Shown: positions 33,056 to 41,855, numbered from the stretch's first letter. The stretch: 64,000 bases of DNA from Amycolatopsis oliviviridis (GCF_014654365.1 NZ_BNAY01000004.1:434001-498000), one strand, 5' to 3'. A program made the numbers and translations. The notes: generated by a model from the sequence alone, not told the origin.

Positions 33056-33145
33056 GTGAAGGTCATGTGCGATGCGAACTTGATGGTCAAGTTGTGCGCG
33101 TTTTCGCTGTTCGTCGGACTACTCATCGGGGTTTCCCTCGGGTGA
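33056..33145 (+). CDS. 29-residue single-span membrane peptide
   Basis: A short frame starting at GTG 33056, with GAGGTG at 33044-33049 giving good spacing. The peptide has a short charged head with two Cys (VKVMCDANLMVKLC) and one hydrophobic span (AFSLFVGLLIGVSLG) ending at the stop. The strong ribosome site and the membrane-span composition argue that it is translated. It lies 137 bp after the Crp-like gene. I recognise no family; a regulatory or toxin-like membrane peptide is possible. Confidence 0.5.
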   Translation: MKVMCDANLMVKLCAFSLFVGLLIGVSLG

Positions 33146-33204
33146 GCGAGGGAACGGGGACGGCCGGCTCGAGGGGGGCCGGCCGCACCCGGCCCCGGTG
33201 GGGT

Positions 33205-33429
33205 TCACGAACCGCTCAAAACCACACGGCCGCCTTCGCCGCCGACCTCCACGACGTCGCCGTTCGTCAGCTGACGTCCGCGCCGGACCTCCACCTCGCC
33301 GTTGACCGTGACCTCTTCGGCGTCGAGGAGGTCTTTGGCGTGCGAACCGTCTTCGGCCAGGTTGGCCAGTTTGAGGAACTGGCCGAGGCGGATCGGCTCA
33401 CCGGTGATCGGGACGTCGTGGATGCTCAT
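33205..33429 (-). CDS. S4-domain RNA-binding protein (YaaA/RlbA-like)
   Basis: A 74-residue protein that is essentially one S4 domain: IRLGQFLKLANLAEDGSHAKDLLDAEEVTVNGEVEVRRGRQLTNGD with the usual alpha-L pattern. Small S4 proteins bind structured RNA, often near ribosomes. ATG at 33429. It ends 59 bp from the peptide gene and is followed upstream by the protease gene on the same strand, 7 bp away, so the two may be co-transcribed. Confidence 0.9.
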   Translation of the reverse strand: MSIHDVPITGEPIRLGQFLKLANLAEDGSHAKDLLDAEEVTVNGEVEVRRGRQLTNGDVVEVGGEGGRVVLSGS

Positions 33430-33436
33430 GGGGAGA

Positions 33437-34198
33437 TCATCCCCGCGCGTCCATCTTCCGGTACAAGGTGGCGACGTCGGTGTCGAAGTAGCTGCTGTAG
33501 GACGTGTCCGGATCGTCCCCGCCGTACAGGTAGCCGCCGATCACGCCGAGGACGGTGCCGAGGCCGGTCGCCGGATCGGGGTCGACCACCCACGGGCCGC
33601 CGCTGGTGCCGGTCGTGAAGCCGGGGCAGCCGACGCGCATCTGATAGGTGTCGGCCTGGGCGCTGACGCCGTGACAGACGACCGGCGCCTCCCGCTCGTC
33701 GGGATAGCCGGACAGCGTGATCGTGTGCTCGAATCCGCCGCCGGTCAGCAGGGTGTTGGCGCCGGTGACGCTTTCGAGGGTCTTCGTGGTGCCCGCCTGG
33801 TGCGCGGTCGCGAATCCGACATCCAGGTCTGGATCGGACGAACTGGCCCAGCCATCGGGAACCTGTGGCTCCGACACGTCCCAGTAGCCGTAGGGCGCGA
33901 CGCCGTCGTGATACCCGGGCGCGAACGTGATCCCCGTCGCGTACTCGCCGCCTTCGCCGTCGTGGAGGCAGTGCGCCGCGGTGAGCAGGAGGTCTCCCGG
34001 GCCGCTGTGGACGACGCTGGCCGTGCAGAAATGCGATCCTTCGAGGAAGAGCGCGCCGATCGCCGGGTTGGTCCGCGGCGTGGCCGGGGTGACCGCCACC
34101 GTCGCGGCGGTGTCCCCGGGCTCGGTTTCGGCAGGTTCGGACGCGGCGGAACAACCGGTCAGAACGACACAGAGCACGAGCAACAGGGCGCGGCGCAT
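33437..34198 (-). CDS. Trypsin-like serine protease, predicted lipoprotein
   Basis: A 253-residue exported protein. The signal peptide ends in the lipobox LTGC (residue 16), followed by a Thr/Pro/Glu-rich linker. The S1-type triad is visible as LLTAAHC (His), DPDLDVGF (Asp) and TTGTSGGPW (Ser). Cysteines in FCTAS and TAAHC fit the family's first disulfide. It should act at the outer membrane face. It probably shares a transcript with the S4 gene downstream. Confidence 0.9.
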   Translation of the reverse strand: MRRALLLVLCVVLTGCSAASEPAETEPGDTAATVAVTPATPRTNPAIGALFLEGSHFCTASVVHSGPGDLLLTAAHCLHDGEGGEYATGITFAPGYHDGVAPYGYWDVSEPQVPDGWASSSDPDLDVGFATAHQAGTTKTLESVTGANTLLTGGGFEHTITLSGYPDEREAPVVCHGVSAQADTYQMRVGCPGFTTGTSGGPWVVDPDPATGLGTVLGVIGGYLYGGDDPDTSYSSYFDTDVATLYRKMDARG

Positions 34199-34307
34199 CG
34201 CCTTCCTTCCGGTCGTCCACGGTTGTCCTGGTTACAGATCACCATAAGCGGTCCACGAACACAGCCCGAATCGATCAACGCACAGCAAGCTCACAGCCGT
34301 AGTATGT

Positions 34308-34322
34308 GTTACCTCCGGTAAC
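34308..34322. promoter_or_regulatory. Perfect inverted repeat upstream of the SDR gene
   Basis: GTTACC-TCC-GGTAAC, 20 bp before the SDR ATG. TAGTAT at 34300-34305 could be the -10 box, which would put this repeat over the transcription start. A repressor operator, for example for a TetR-type regulator, is the simplest reading; no such gene is adjacent. Confidence 0.45.
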
Positions 34323-34342
34323 AGTCGAACTTGGGAGCGGGT

Positions 34343-35167
34343 ATGAAGTCGTTCACGGACAAGGTCGCGGTGATCACGGGCGCGGGCTCGGGAATCGGCA
34401 AAGCGCTCGCGATCGAACTGGCGGGGCGCGGGGCGAGGCTCGCCCTTTCCGACGTCGACGCCGTCCGCGCGGCCGGCACCGTCGCGTTGTGCGAGAAAGC
34501 GGGCGCGACCGCGAAAGCGTACGAACTGGACGTCGCCGACCGCGACGCCGTTCTCGCGCACGCCGAGGAGGTCGCCGTCGATTTCGGGGGCGCCAACCTC
34601 GTGGTGAACAACGCCGGGGTCGCCCTCGGCGCGACGGTCGAGGAAATGACCTGGGACGACTACGACTGGCTGATGGGGATCAATCTCGGCGGCGTGGTCA
34701 ACGGCACGAAAGCCTTTCTGCCGCAAGTGATCGCCTCGGGCGACGGGCATATCGTCAACCTTTCGAGCGTGTTCGGCTTCATCGGCGTGCCCACGCAGAG
34801 CGCCTACAACGCGGCGAAATTCGCGGTGCGCGGGTTCACCGAGGCGCTCCGGCAGGAAATGCTGATCGCCCGGCATCCGGTCAAGGTCAGCTGTGTGCAC
34901 CCGGGTGGCATCAAGACCAATATCGCCCGCGACGCGCGGGGTGGCGTCGAGCGGGACATCGACAAAGCCGCGGAGGGATTCGAAAAGATCGCGAGGACGA
35001 CGCCGGAGAAGGCCGCGCAGACCATCGTGCGCGGTATCGAACGGGGGACGGCGCGCATCCTGATCGGACCGGACGCCTACGCCATCGACGCGATTCCCCG
35101 CGTGCTCGGATCCTTTTACCAGCGCCCGCTCGCGCTGCTGGGACGGCTGGGAATGAAGCGCCTCTGA
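34343..35167 (+). CDS. Short-chain dehydrogenase/reductase
   Basis: A 274-residue classical SDR. The cofactor motif is TGAGSGIGKA (12-21), NNAGVA follows, then the catalytic Ser in VNLSSVFGF and YxxxK as YNAAK. The C-terminus (RVLGSFYQRPLALLGRLGMKRL) is basic and partly hydrophobic, as in SDRs linked to membrane lipids such as the mycobacterial MymA-type group. GGGAGCGG precedes the ATG. The substrate is unknown. The operator-like repeat upstream suggests inducible expression. Confidence 0.9.
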   Translation: MKSFTDKVAVITGAGSGIGKALAIELAGRGARLALSDVDAVRAAGTVALCEKAGATAKAYELDVADRDAVLAHAEEVAVDFGGANLVVNNAGVALGATVEEMTWDDYDWLMGINLGGVVNGTKAFLPQVIASGDGHIVNLSSVFGFIGVPTQSAYNAAKFAVRGFTEALRQEMLIARHPVKVSCVHPGGIKTNIARDARGGVERDIDKAAEGFEKIARTTPEKAAQTIVRGIERGTARILIGPDAYAIDAIPRVLGSFYQRPLALLGRLGMKRL

Positions 35168-35306
35168 GCGAATGGGAAGCCACTGAACGGAGTAACCCTC
35201 CGTGGTCCGGACGGCTCGGGATAACTCGATCGGGGTGCGTTACTTACGGCGGCGTCGGAAATGCACCACAATGCTCAAGTTCGTGATTCCGCTTCCGGAG
35301 GTCCCC

Positions 35307-35972
35307 ATGCCGCGCGCCGCCCAGCGCCGTACGCCGACCGATGCCGCGCTCTGTGCGAGCGTGCCCGTCGAGACAGCCGAGTTGCTGGACCGCACGGGGA
35401 TCATCGCGGCGAGTCTGCCGAAACGGCGGCGCAGTCCGGAGAACGAGGTCGCGCCCGAGCCGGCGCCGGTCCGGACCCCGGTCTGTGAACCGGTCGTCGA
35501 CAAGGATCTGCGGCCCAAGGCGGTCGTCATCCATCGCCGGGCCAGGTCCTGGCTGGTCGGCGGAGCGGGCGTGGCGCTGCTCGCGATCGGCTGGTTCGCC
35601 GGCACGTTCACCCTCCAGCAGGCCGGAGACACCGCGCTGCCCGAGCGGCCGCTGCCCACGGTGGCGGCCCAGCAGGCCGTGCCGCCGGTGGTCCAGCCCA
35701 CTCAACCGGCGCCGCAGGCCGCCCCGGTGACCGTCTACGTCCCGGTCACCGTGAAGCAGCAAGCGCCCGCGACGACGAAGAGGAAGCCCGCCAGGGAACA
35801 GGCCGTCGCGCTCCCGTCCACCGAGAACAGGCAGACGGAGCAGCCGCGCACCGACATCACGGCGCAGGGCAGGGCCACGCAGGACATCCGGAGCATGATG
35901 GATCCCGTCGTGGCGAGTTCGCTGGCGATGGAAATGGCCGAGGGGATGATGTGGTACGGCGCCGGTCGCTGA
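35307..35972 (+). CDS. Single-pass membrane protein of unknown function
   Basis: A 221-residue protein. A cytoplasmic N-terminus with an RRR cluster (about 1-85) is followed by one membrane span (SWLVGGAGVALLAIGWFAGTF, about 91-111) and a Pro/Gln/Thr-rich outer part with PVVQPTQPAPQAAPVTVYVP. The C-terminus is helical (MDPVVASSLAMEMAEGMMWY). The ATG at 35307 has a GGAGGT site at the right distance; the ATG at 35271 does not. I recognise no family. Confidence 0.7.
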   Translation: MPRAAQRRTPTDAALCASVPVETAELLDRTGIIAASLPKRRRSPENEVAPEPAPVRTPVCEPVVDKDLRPKAVVIHRRARSWLVGGAGVALLAIGWFAGTFTLQQAGDTALPERPLPTVAAQQAVPPVVQPTQPAPQAAPVTVYVPVTVKQQAPATTKRKPAREQAVALPSTENRQTEQPRTDITAQGRATQDIRSMMDPVVASSLAMEMAEGMMWYGAGR

Positions 35973-36078
35973 CCGCGCGAAATCGTCTCTCCACAGTGGA
36001 CACTGCTGGACGTCGTGGGCCGGATGGCCGCTGACAGTGCGGAAGTGATCCACTACCGTGAGCCAAGGGGAGGGGCTC

Positions 36079-37341
36079 ATGGAGAAGGGGGATTCCGCAC
36101 CGGGCACCGGGTTCAAGGCCGCTTTCGCGGTCGGTGAGTTCCGGGCGCTGTGGGCGGCCGAGGCGCTTTCGCAGGCCGGTGACCAGCTGGCCAGGGTCGC
36201 GTTGTCGGTACTGGTCTGGGAAAGAACGGCGTCGGCGGGGCTGACCGGGCTCACCTACGGCCTGACGTATCTGCCGACGCTGATCGGCGGCACCTTGTTC
36301 GCCGGTTTGGCCGACCGCTATCCACGGCGGACGGTGATGATCGTCTGCGACCTGCTGCGCGCGGCGCTCGCGGCGCTGATGGCCGTGCCGGGGACACCGT
36401 TGCCGGTCCTGGCGGGGCTCCTGGTGGTCCTGACGATGGCGGGTGGCCCCTTCCGGGCGGCGCAGCTCGCGTTGCTCCCGGACGTCCTCGAAGGCGAGCG
36501 GTACGTCGCCGGGCTCGCGGTCCGCACGATCACCATCCAAACGGCACAGCTGGCCGGGTTCGGCGGTGGTGGACTGGTGATCGGGCTCGTGACGCCCTAC
36601 TGGGGACTGGTGATCGACGCGGTGACCTTTGTGGTCTCCGCGCTGCTCGTGTCCACAGGGGTCCGTCGCCGGGGGCCAGCCGTCACGGAAACCTCGGTGA
36701 AAAGCCGTGTGGCACGGGCTTTCAGTGGTGAAGGTGCCCGAGAACTGTGGCGGGGCAAGGGAATCCGCGTGCTATTCGGGTTGAAGATGCTCGCCGGGTT
36801 CGCCATCGCGCCGGAAGGGCTCGCGGCCCCGCTCGCCAACGGTCTCGGGGCGGGGAGTTTCGCGGTCGGGCTTATTCTCGCGGCGGATCCGGTGGGATCG
36901 GTAATAGGATCGTGGATCTTCACGAAATGGGTTCCGGCGCGACGGAAAACGCGAATCGTCGGCATTCTCGCCATCGCATCCGTCGTTCCTTTGCTTTTTG
37001 TCTTCTTCCGCCCTCCGTTGCCGGCCTGTCTCGCGCTGATCGGGCTCAGCGGGGCCTTCGCGGCGCCGTACCACTTGCAGGCCGTCGCGCTGATGGCCCG
37101 CGCGGTGCCCGACGGCGTCCGGGCACAGGTGATGGGCCTGACCTCGACGAGTTTGGTCACGGTGCAGGGAATCGGGATCATGCTCGCGGGCGGTCTCGCC
37201 CAGTTGACCGGTCCGTTCGTGGCCGTCGGCGTGGCCGCCGCGGTCGCCGTCGCCTCGGCGGGCCCGATGGCGATGGCGTGGAAACGCACCATCGCCACCG
37301 GGCCCGATGTGTGGCTCCCGGCCGGGAGCCGAACCGGCTGA
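36079..37341 (+). CDS. MFS transporter
   Basis: A 420-residue membrane protein with about 12 hydrophobic segments and the MFS loop motif GLADRYPRRTVMI (about residues 75-87) after TM2. It resembles the enterobactin-exporter-like (EntS/MFS_3) group, whose members export small molecules. The ATG at 36079 follows AGGGGAGG; a GTG at 36058 would add seven residues. Neighbours give no substrate hint. The middle section (about 36860-37010) is less GC-rich than the rest. Confidence 0.88.
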   Translation: MEKGDSAPGTGFKAAFAVGEFRALWAAEALSQAGDQLARVALSVLVWERTASAGLTGLTYGLTYLPTLIGGTLFAGLADRYPRRTVMIVCDLLRAALAALMAVPGTPLPVLAGLLVVLTMAGGPFRAAQLALLPDVLEGERYVAGLAVRTITIQTAQLAGFGGGGLVIGLVTPYWGLVIDAVTFVVSALLVSTGVRRRGPAVTETSVKSRVARAFSGEGARELWRGKGIRVLFGLKMLAGFAIAPEGLAAPLANGLGAGSFAVGLILAADPVGSVIGSWIFTKWVPARRKTRIVGILAIASVVPLLFVFFRPPLPACLALIGLSGAFAAPYHLQAVALMARAVPDGVRAQVMGLTSTSLVTVQGIGIMLAGGLAQLTGPFVAVGVAAAVAVASAGPMAMAWKRTIATGPDVWLPAGSRTG

Positions 37342-37475
37342 ATTGGTGGGATCAGTCCTCGCGACCGTTCATGATGGTCCTCCCTCCCACTGCTCCATCT
37401 GTGTGTTCCGGAAATGACTCGAGCCACCCTCAGTACTACCTCGGATACATTGAATTGTGTACGGAAGGGGGACCG

Positions 37476-38771
37476 GTGACGATGATTATGGGGGATGTGG
37501 AACTCGCCGGAGAAGGGGCCGGTACACGTCTGAGAGCCTGGGTCCGAAACTGGGAGTTATGGTCCGGACCACGAGGCGTACCTGCGATTTTTATTGTGGT
37601 GGAAGGACTTGCGGCTGCAGTCGCCGTAATCGCCTTGCTCCGATCGAACTATGACACTACGGAATTCGTCCGATTTGGATCACTGCTCGGCCTCGCTTTC
37701 CTGCAGGCCGAGCTTTCCCGTTCGGTGGAACGGTTGCGGCGCACTCTTTGTGACCGGCCCCACATCAACATGACTTCGGTGTGGACCTTCGCGGGCGTGC
37801 TCGTCCTGCCGCCGGGGCTCGCGCTCGCCCTCGGGCTGCTCATCTACCTGCATCTTTGGCTCCGGGTGTGGCGGGGGATGAGCCACCGCCCGGCGTACCG
37901 CGTCGTGTACTGCGCGGCGGCCATCGTGCTCTCCTGCCTGGCCTCGGGAGCGATCGTGGCCGGCTGGAACGGCCTGCCCGTCGGGTTCGCCGGTTCGCTG
38001 CGGATCGTCGAGGCGGCGGCCGTGTTCACCGTGGCCAACGCGTTCATCGTGGCGCTCTCGGTCTACCTGCACACCGGGGGCCGGTCGCCGCGTTCGCTGT
38101 TCGGCACCGGCGACGACAACCTGTTGGAGGTCACCACCCTGGTGCTCGGGACCTCCACCGCGCTGGGCATCGTGCACGCGCCCGCGCTGGTCCCGTTCGT
38201 CCTGCTGCCGGTGCTGGTGCTGCACCGCAGCGTGCTGGTGCGGCAGCTGGAGATCGCGGCGAACATCGACGGCAAGACCGGCGTGCTGAACGCGCACGCG
38301 TGGCATGTGCTGAGCGAACGGGAGCTTTCGTCGGCGGCCAGGGCGAAGAGCAAACTCGGGGTGCTGATGCTCGACCTCGACCACTTCAAGCAGGTCAACG
38401 ACGTCTACGGGCACCTCGCGGGCGACGTCGTGCTCAAGGTCGTCGCGACGACGATCTCCGAGCACGTACGCGACTACGACTCCGTCGGGCGCTTCGGCGG
38501 CGAGGAGTTCGTGGTGCTGCTGCCCGGCGCGACGGAGACCGAGGTGCTCCCCGTGGCCGAGCGCGTCCGGCAGGCGGTGATGGGGATCGAGGTCGAGGTC
38601 GCGACGGCGTCGGGGCCGAGGACCGTACGAGGGCTTTCGGTGTCGATCGGGGCCGCGGTCTATCCGGCGGGCGGGACAGTGCTGGAGCGGCTGCTGCACG
38701 TCGCCGACTCCGCGCTCTACCAGGCGAAGAGGAGCGGACGGAACCGCGTCGTCTCCCTCGCCGCAGCTTGA
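37476..38771 (+). CDS. Membrane-bound diguanylate cyclase (GGDEF)
   Basis: A 431-residue protein. About six membrane segments lie within residues 25-240. The GGDEF domain (about 265-428) has LDHFKQVNDVYGHLAGD and the active-site GRFGGEEF, an intact A-site of the GGEEF form. No RxxD inhibitory site is obvious before it. It should make cyclic di-GMP, which controls development in actinomycetes. The GTG at 37476 lies after GGAAGGGGGA; the ATG at 37482 is also possible. The first 70 codons are clearly lower in GC than the rest. Confidence 0.88.
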   Translation: MTMIMGDVELAGEGAGTRLRAWVRNWELWSGPRGVPAIFIVVEGLAAAVAVIALLRSNYDTTEFVRFGSLLGLAFLQAELSRSVERLRRTLCDRPHINMTSVWTFAGVLVLPPGLALALGLLIYLHLWLRVWRGMSHRPAYRVVYCAAAIVLSCLASGAIVAGWNGLPVGFAGSLRIVEAAAVFTVANAFIVALSVYLHTGGRSPRSLFGTGDDNLLEVTTLVLGTSTALGIVHAPALVPFVLLPVLVLHRSVLVRQLEIAANIDGKTGVLNAHAWHVLSERELSSAARAKSKLGVLMLDLDHFKQVNDVYGHLAGDVVLKVVATTISEHVRDYDSVGRFGGEEFVVLLPGATETEVLPVAERVRQAVMGIEVEVATASGPRTVRGLSVSIGAAVYPAGGTVLERLLHVADSALYQAKRSGRNRVVSLAAA

Positions 38772-38781
38772 CCCTTGAACT

Positions 38782-38832
38782 GCGTGAAGGCCCCCTTCCC
38801 TCGGCTCAGCCGAGGGAAGGGGGCCTTCACGC
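38782..38832. terminator. 51-bp perfect hairpin
   Basis: 25-bp perfect arms (outer GCGTGAAGGCCCCCTTCCC) around one C, 10 bp after the diguanylate cyclase stop. It has the same GAAGGCCCCCTTCC core as the hairpin at 24469-24521. No U-tract. Confidence 0.75.
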
Positions 38833-38890
38833 GCTAACGCGGTAGCGACGGTGGCCTGCTCGGGCGCTCGCGGGTGTGCCGCTTTCGGTG

Positions 38891-38941
38891 TCGCGAAAGC
38901 CACTTTCGAGACGTCTGGTGTCCCGAAAGTGGCTTTCGCGA
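38891..38941. repeat. Inverted repeat with 18-bp perfect arms
   Basis: TCGCGAAAGCCACTTTCG (38891-38908) and its complement (38924-38941) around a 15-nt loop; each arm is followed or preceded by a GTC/GAC-type extension. A second hairpin lies just before it and the end of the YbaB-like gene just after. It could terminate that gene. Confidence 0.65.
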
Positions 38942-38985
38942 CGGCATCTAGCCTGCGGGGCCAGGCTTCCTGTACTGAAGCCGAT

Positions 38986-39510
38986 CTACCAGGGCGAGTT
39001 GCCCTCGTCGTCCGGAGCTTCGTGGCGCTTCTCGCGAGGCGCCTGCGAAGGCGGGGTGGAGTCCGACGCCGGAGGCGGAGTCGTGGGCTCGGACTCAGTC
39101 GGCTCGTCCTCTTCGACCTCGGGGAACCGGCTGCGCAGGGTGCCGAGCATCAGCTCCCTGGTCTCGGAGTCCTCGTCGCCGAGCGAGTCCTGCATGACCT
39201 CGGCGACCTGGCCCGCGATCCCGGCCTGCGCCTGGTGCATGGTCGCGAGGATCTGCCGCGACAGCTCTTCCATCGGGTACGTCCTGGCCTTGTTCCCGAA
39301 GTCGATGGCCGTCACGCCGCCGTCCGCCCCGACGGTGACCTTGACGGCGCCGTCGGAGCTGGTGGCGGTCAGCCGCAGCTGCTCGGTCCGCTCCTGGGCG
39401 GCCGCGTAACGCTGCGCCTTTTCCTCCAGGCCCGCGGCCCACTGGTCCATTTTGCGCTGGGCCTCGTCGGGATCCAGCATGAGCTCACCGAGCTCGTTCC
39501 CGCTCGTCAC
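38986..39510 (-). CDS. YbaB/EbfC-family protein (ESX island B)
   Basis: A 174-residue protein. The YbaB-like core (about 15-115) has ATSSDGAVKVTVGADGGVTAIDFG and SRQILATMHQAQAGIAGQV. The acidic, Pro/Ser/Thr-rich tail (about 125-174) is extra. YbaB-like proteins next to ESX substrates include EspL-type factors and may act in regulation or as chaperones. The start overlaps the stop of the EspC-like gene by 4 bp, so it is coupled as the last gene of the island. Confidence 0.82.
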   Translation of the reverse strand: MTSGNELGELMLDPDEAQRKMDQWAAGLEEKAQRYAAAQERTEQLRLTATSSDGAVKVTVGADGGVTAIDFGNKARTYPMEELSRQILATMHQAQAGIAGQVAEVMQDSLGDEDSETRELMLGTLRSRFPEVEEDEPTESEPTTPPPASDSTPPSQAPREKRHEAPDDEGNSPW

Positions 39511-39836
39511 TTCTTTCCTCCGATGTCCAAAGCCTTGAAGTCGGCCTTGAACGGTTCCGCGTTGGTCTTGTCACCGTCCACATAGGACTTCGCGGCGGTG
39601 CGGACGTTGTCCGCGGTCGCCTGGACCCCTTCGGCCGCGGCCTTGATCGCCTCGGCCGCCTGTTCGCCCGTCGGGTTGATGATCGGCGGCAGGAACGCGC
39701 ACAGCAGGCCGTACGCGTCCGCCGACATCGCCGAACCGGTAGCGCCGAGCGCGGTGTCCAACCGGTCCACGAGCGCGTCGACATGGCTCGCGTGCGCGGT
39801 CAGGTCGTCCGGCTCGACCTCGAATGAAGCTGTCAC
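39507..39836 (-). CDS. EspC-like type VII secretion target (island B)
   Basis: A 109-residue helical protein: FEVEPDDLTAHASHVDALVDRLDTALG and AEAIKAAAEGVQATADNVRTAAKSY. This matches the EspC/T7SS target family, small helical secreted proteins of ESX systems. It has no signal peptide. Both ends overlap neighbours by 4 bp (ATGA type), linking it tightly to the PPE-like gene upstream and the YbaB-like gene downstream. Confidence 0.82.
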   Translation of the reverse strand: MTASFEVEPDDLTAHASHVDALVDRLDTALGATGSAMSADAYGLLCAFLPPIINPTGEQAAEAIKAAAEGVQATADNVRTAAKSYVDGDKTNAEPFKADFKALDIGGKK

Positions 39837-41845
39837 TTCCAGTCCTTGTTCTTCCAGTCACCGATGACCGGCGGTGCCACGACCTCGTCGGCGGCGAAGA
39901 ACGACGGGTCGTCGGATTCGAGGTACTCGGCTGCCTTGTGTTCCTTGTCGTCCTGGCCCTGTCCCTTGGCGCCACCGGGTGCCATGCCGCCCATCGGGCT
40001 CATGCCGGTACTGCCGGGCTTGCCGCCGGTACCACCGGCACCGGCCGCACGGGCCGCGGCCGCCTCGGCGTCCATCGCGCCCGCGGCGCCGCCCATACCG
40101 AGCGAGCCCGTCGACCTTCCGGCACCGCCGAGGCCGCCGGCACCGGAGCCACCGGCACCGCTGCCGCTGCCGCCGAAGCCACTGCCACTGCCACCACTGC
40201 CGCCGCCGAAGCCGCTGCCGCCGGTGCCCCCGCCCGGGATGTTCGGGATGTTCGGCATCTTGGGCGGGGTGTACGGCGTGGGCTTGTAGGAGGAGCCGGG
40301 GTCCGGGAAGTTCGGGATGTTCGGGCGGCCGATCGGCGGGATCCTCGGCGGGACGGTGTTCGGTCCGCCAGTGCCGGGCCCCGGGATGTTCGGGATGGAG
40401 ATGTTCGGCGGGTTGTACGGGAGACCGCCGCCCGGACGCGGGCCGCCGCTTTCGGGAATCGGGATGTTCGGCGGGGTGAACGAAGGCGGCGAGACGGACG
40501 GCGGGGTGTAGCCCGTGGTGTGCGTCCCTTCGTCGATCTTGGGCATGCTGATGTTCGGCGACGACGGCGGGCGGTAGTTCTCGCCGGACGGCCCGTTCGG
40601 GATGTTGGGCAGCACAGGGTTCGTGACGGGGCCGCCACCAGGGCCGCCACCGGGACCGCCGCCACCGGGGAAACCGCCGCCGGGGAAGCCACCACCCGGA
40701 TTACCGCCGGGATTGCTCCCGCCGGGTCCACCGTTCGGCGCGCTGAAGGGGCTCATGCCGCCGGGGCCACCGCCCGTGCCGCCGGGTCCGCCCTGAGGGC
40801 CCCCGTCGAGCGAAGCGGCGATGCCGTCCGGACGCGTGAGTCCGTCCGCGCCCACGTTGAACGGGCTGGGGCTCTGCGTGCCGTCCGCGCCTTCGGGCGA
40901 CATACGGTCACGAAGGGAAGCGGGCGAAGCGCCGCCGCCACCGGACATCGGCGTGCCCTGCATCTGCCGGGTCGCCTGGGCCGTCTTCAACTTCGGCGGG
41001 GCCGGGAACGCCGGGGTGGCGATCGCCGAGCCGACCGTGGTGTCGAAGTCGGTCATCACCTTCGCCGCCTGGTCGCGAGCGTCCTGCTGCTTCTTGAAGG
41101 TGCCGAGATCCTTCCCGAGCTGCGCCATGTACAGCACCGGGTCTTTGATCGTCTGCAGGTTGGCGTTGGCCTCCTGCACGCTGAACGCCACCGGCGGGTT
41201 CGCCGCCATCAGCTTCTGCGTCTCGTTGAGGGTCTGCGAGTGGATCTGCTGCTGCCGCCCGGTCAGCGTCGCGCCGTTCGCCGTCGCGCCGAGCCACTTG
41301 CCGACACCGGCGAGGTGTTCGCGGGCCGCGTCGCCGCCCTCGCCCTCCCAGTTGGCCGTGCTCGCGCTGATCGCCTTCGCCAGGTTGCGCTGGTGACCGG
41401 CCAGGTCGTTGCCCGCCCGGACCCACTCTTCGGAGGTCTCGCCGACCGAGGCCGGGTCCGCGTTCTCCCCGATCGCGGACTGCATCTGCTCGTGGGTGGC
41501 GTTGGCCCAGACCGTGGACGGCGGGTCGCCGGGCTTTCGCATGTCCAGGTCCTTGTCGAGCCCCTCGCGCGCCTTCTCCAGTTGCCCCTCGTACATCTTC
41601 TGAGTGAACTGGTCCTTCATGCCGGCGAGCGGCGTCTTCCCCCAGCCGAGGAGGTTGAAGATGAGGTCCGTTCCGGCCGAGGCCCCGGCCCGGATCTCGT
41701 CGCCGGACGCTCCCTGGTCCGCCAGCGGCCCGACGTAGTAGTCGGACGACGAGTCGGCCGTCGGGTCGTAGTGCGCGTCGAGCTTGTCGTAGTCGGGCGA
41801 GTTCGGGTCGGAGACCTTCGCCGTCTTCTCCTCGGATTCGGTCAC
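39833..41845 (-). CDS. Large PPE-like ESX substrate with Pro/Gly/Asn-rich repeats (island B)
   Basis: A 670-residue protein. The N-terminal helical PPE-like domain (about 1-300) contains STANWEGEGGDAAREHLAG, a WXG-like turn. Residues about 330-610 are low complexity, rich in Pro, Gly, Asn and Ser with repeated PNIP/PNISIP units. The C-terminus is EYLESDDPSFFAAD, then APPVIGD and a short basic tail. The PPVIG block is shared with the other two PPE-like proteins here. The gene sits between the helper genes and the EspC-like gene. It should be exported by a type VII system encoded elsewhere. Confidence 0.8.
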   Translation of the reverse strand: MTESEEKTAKVSDPNSPDYDKLDAHYDPTADSSSDYYVGPLADQGASGDEIRAGASAGTDLIFNLLGWGKTPLAGMKDQFTQKMYEGQLEKAREGLDKDLDMRKPGDPPSTVWANATHEQMQSAIGENADPASVGETSEEWVRAGNDLAGHQRNLAKAISASTANWEGEGGDAAREHLAGVGKWLGATANGATLTGRQQQIHSQTLNETQKLMAANPPVAFSVQEANANLQTIKDPVLYMAQLGKDLGTFKKQQDARDQAAKVMTDFDTTVGSAIATPAFPAPPKLKTAQATRQMQGTPMSGGGGASPASLRDRMSPEGADGTQSPSPFNVGADGLTRPDGIAASLDGGPQGGPGGTGGGPGGMSPFSAPNGGPGGSNPGGNPGGGFPGGGFPGGGGPGGGPGGGPVTNPVLPNIPNGPSGENYRPPSSPNISMPKIDEGTHTTGYTPPSVSPPSFTPPNIPIPESGGPRPGGGLPYNPPNISIPNIPGPGTGGPNTVPPRIPPIGRPNIPNFPDPGSSYKPTPYTPPKMPNIPNIPGGGTGGSGFGGGSGGSGSGFGGSGSGAGGSGAGGLGGAGRSTGSLGMGGAAGAMDAEAAAARAAGAGGTGGKPGSTGMSPMGGMAPGGAKGQGQDDKEHKAAEYLESDDPSFFAADEVVAPPVIGDWKNKDWK

Positions 41846-41855
41846 AGGTCTCTCC

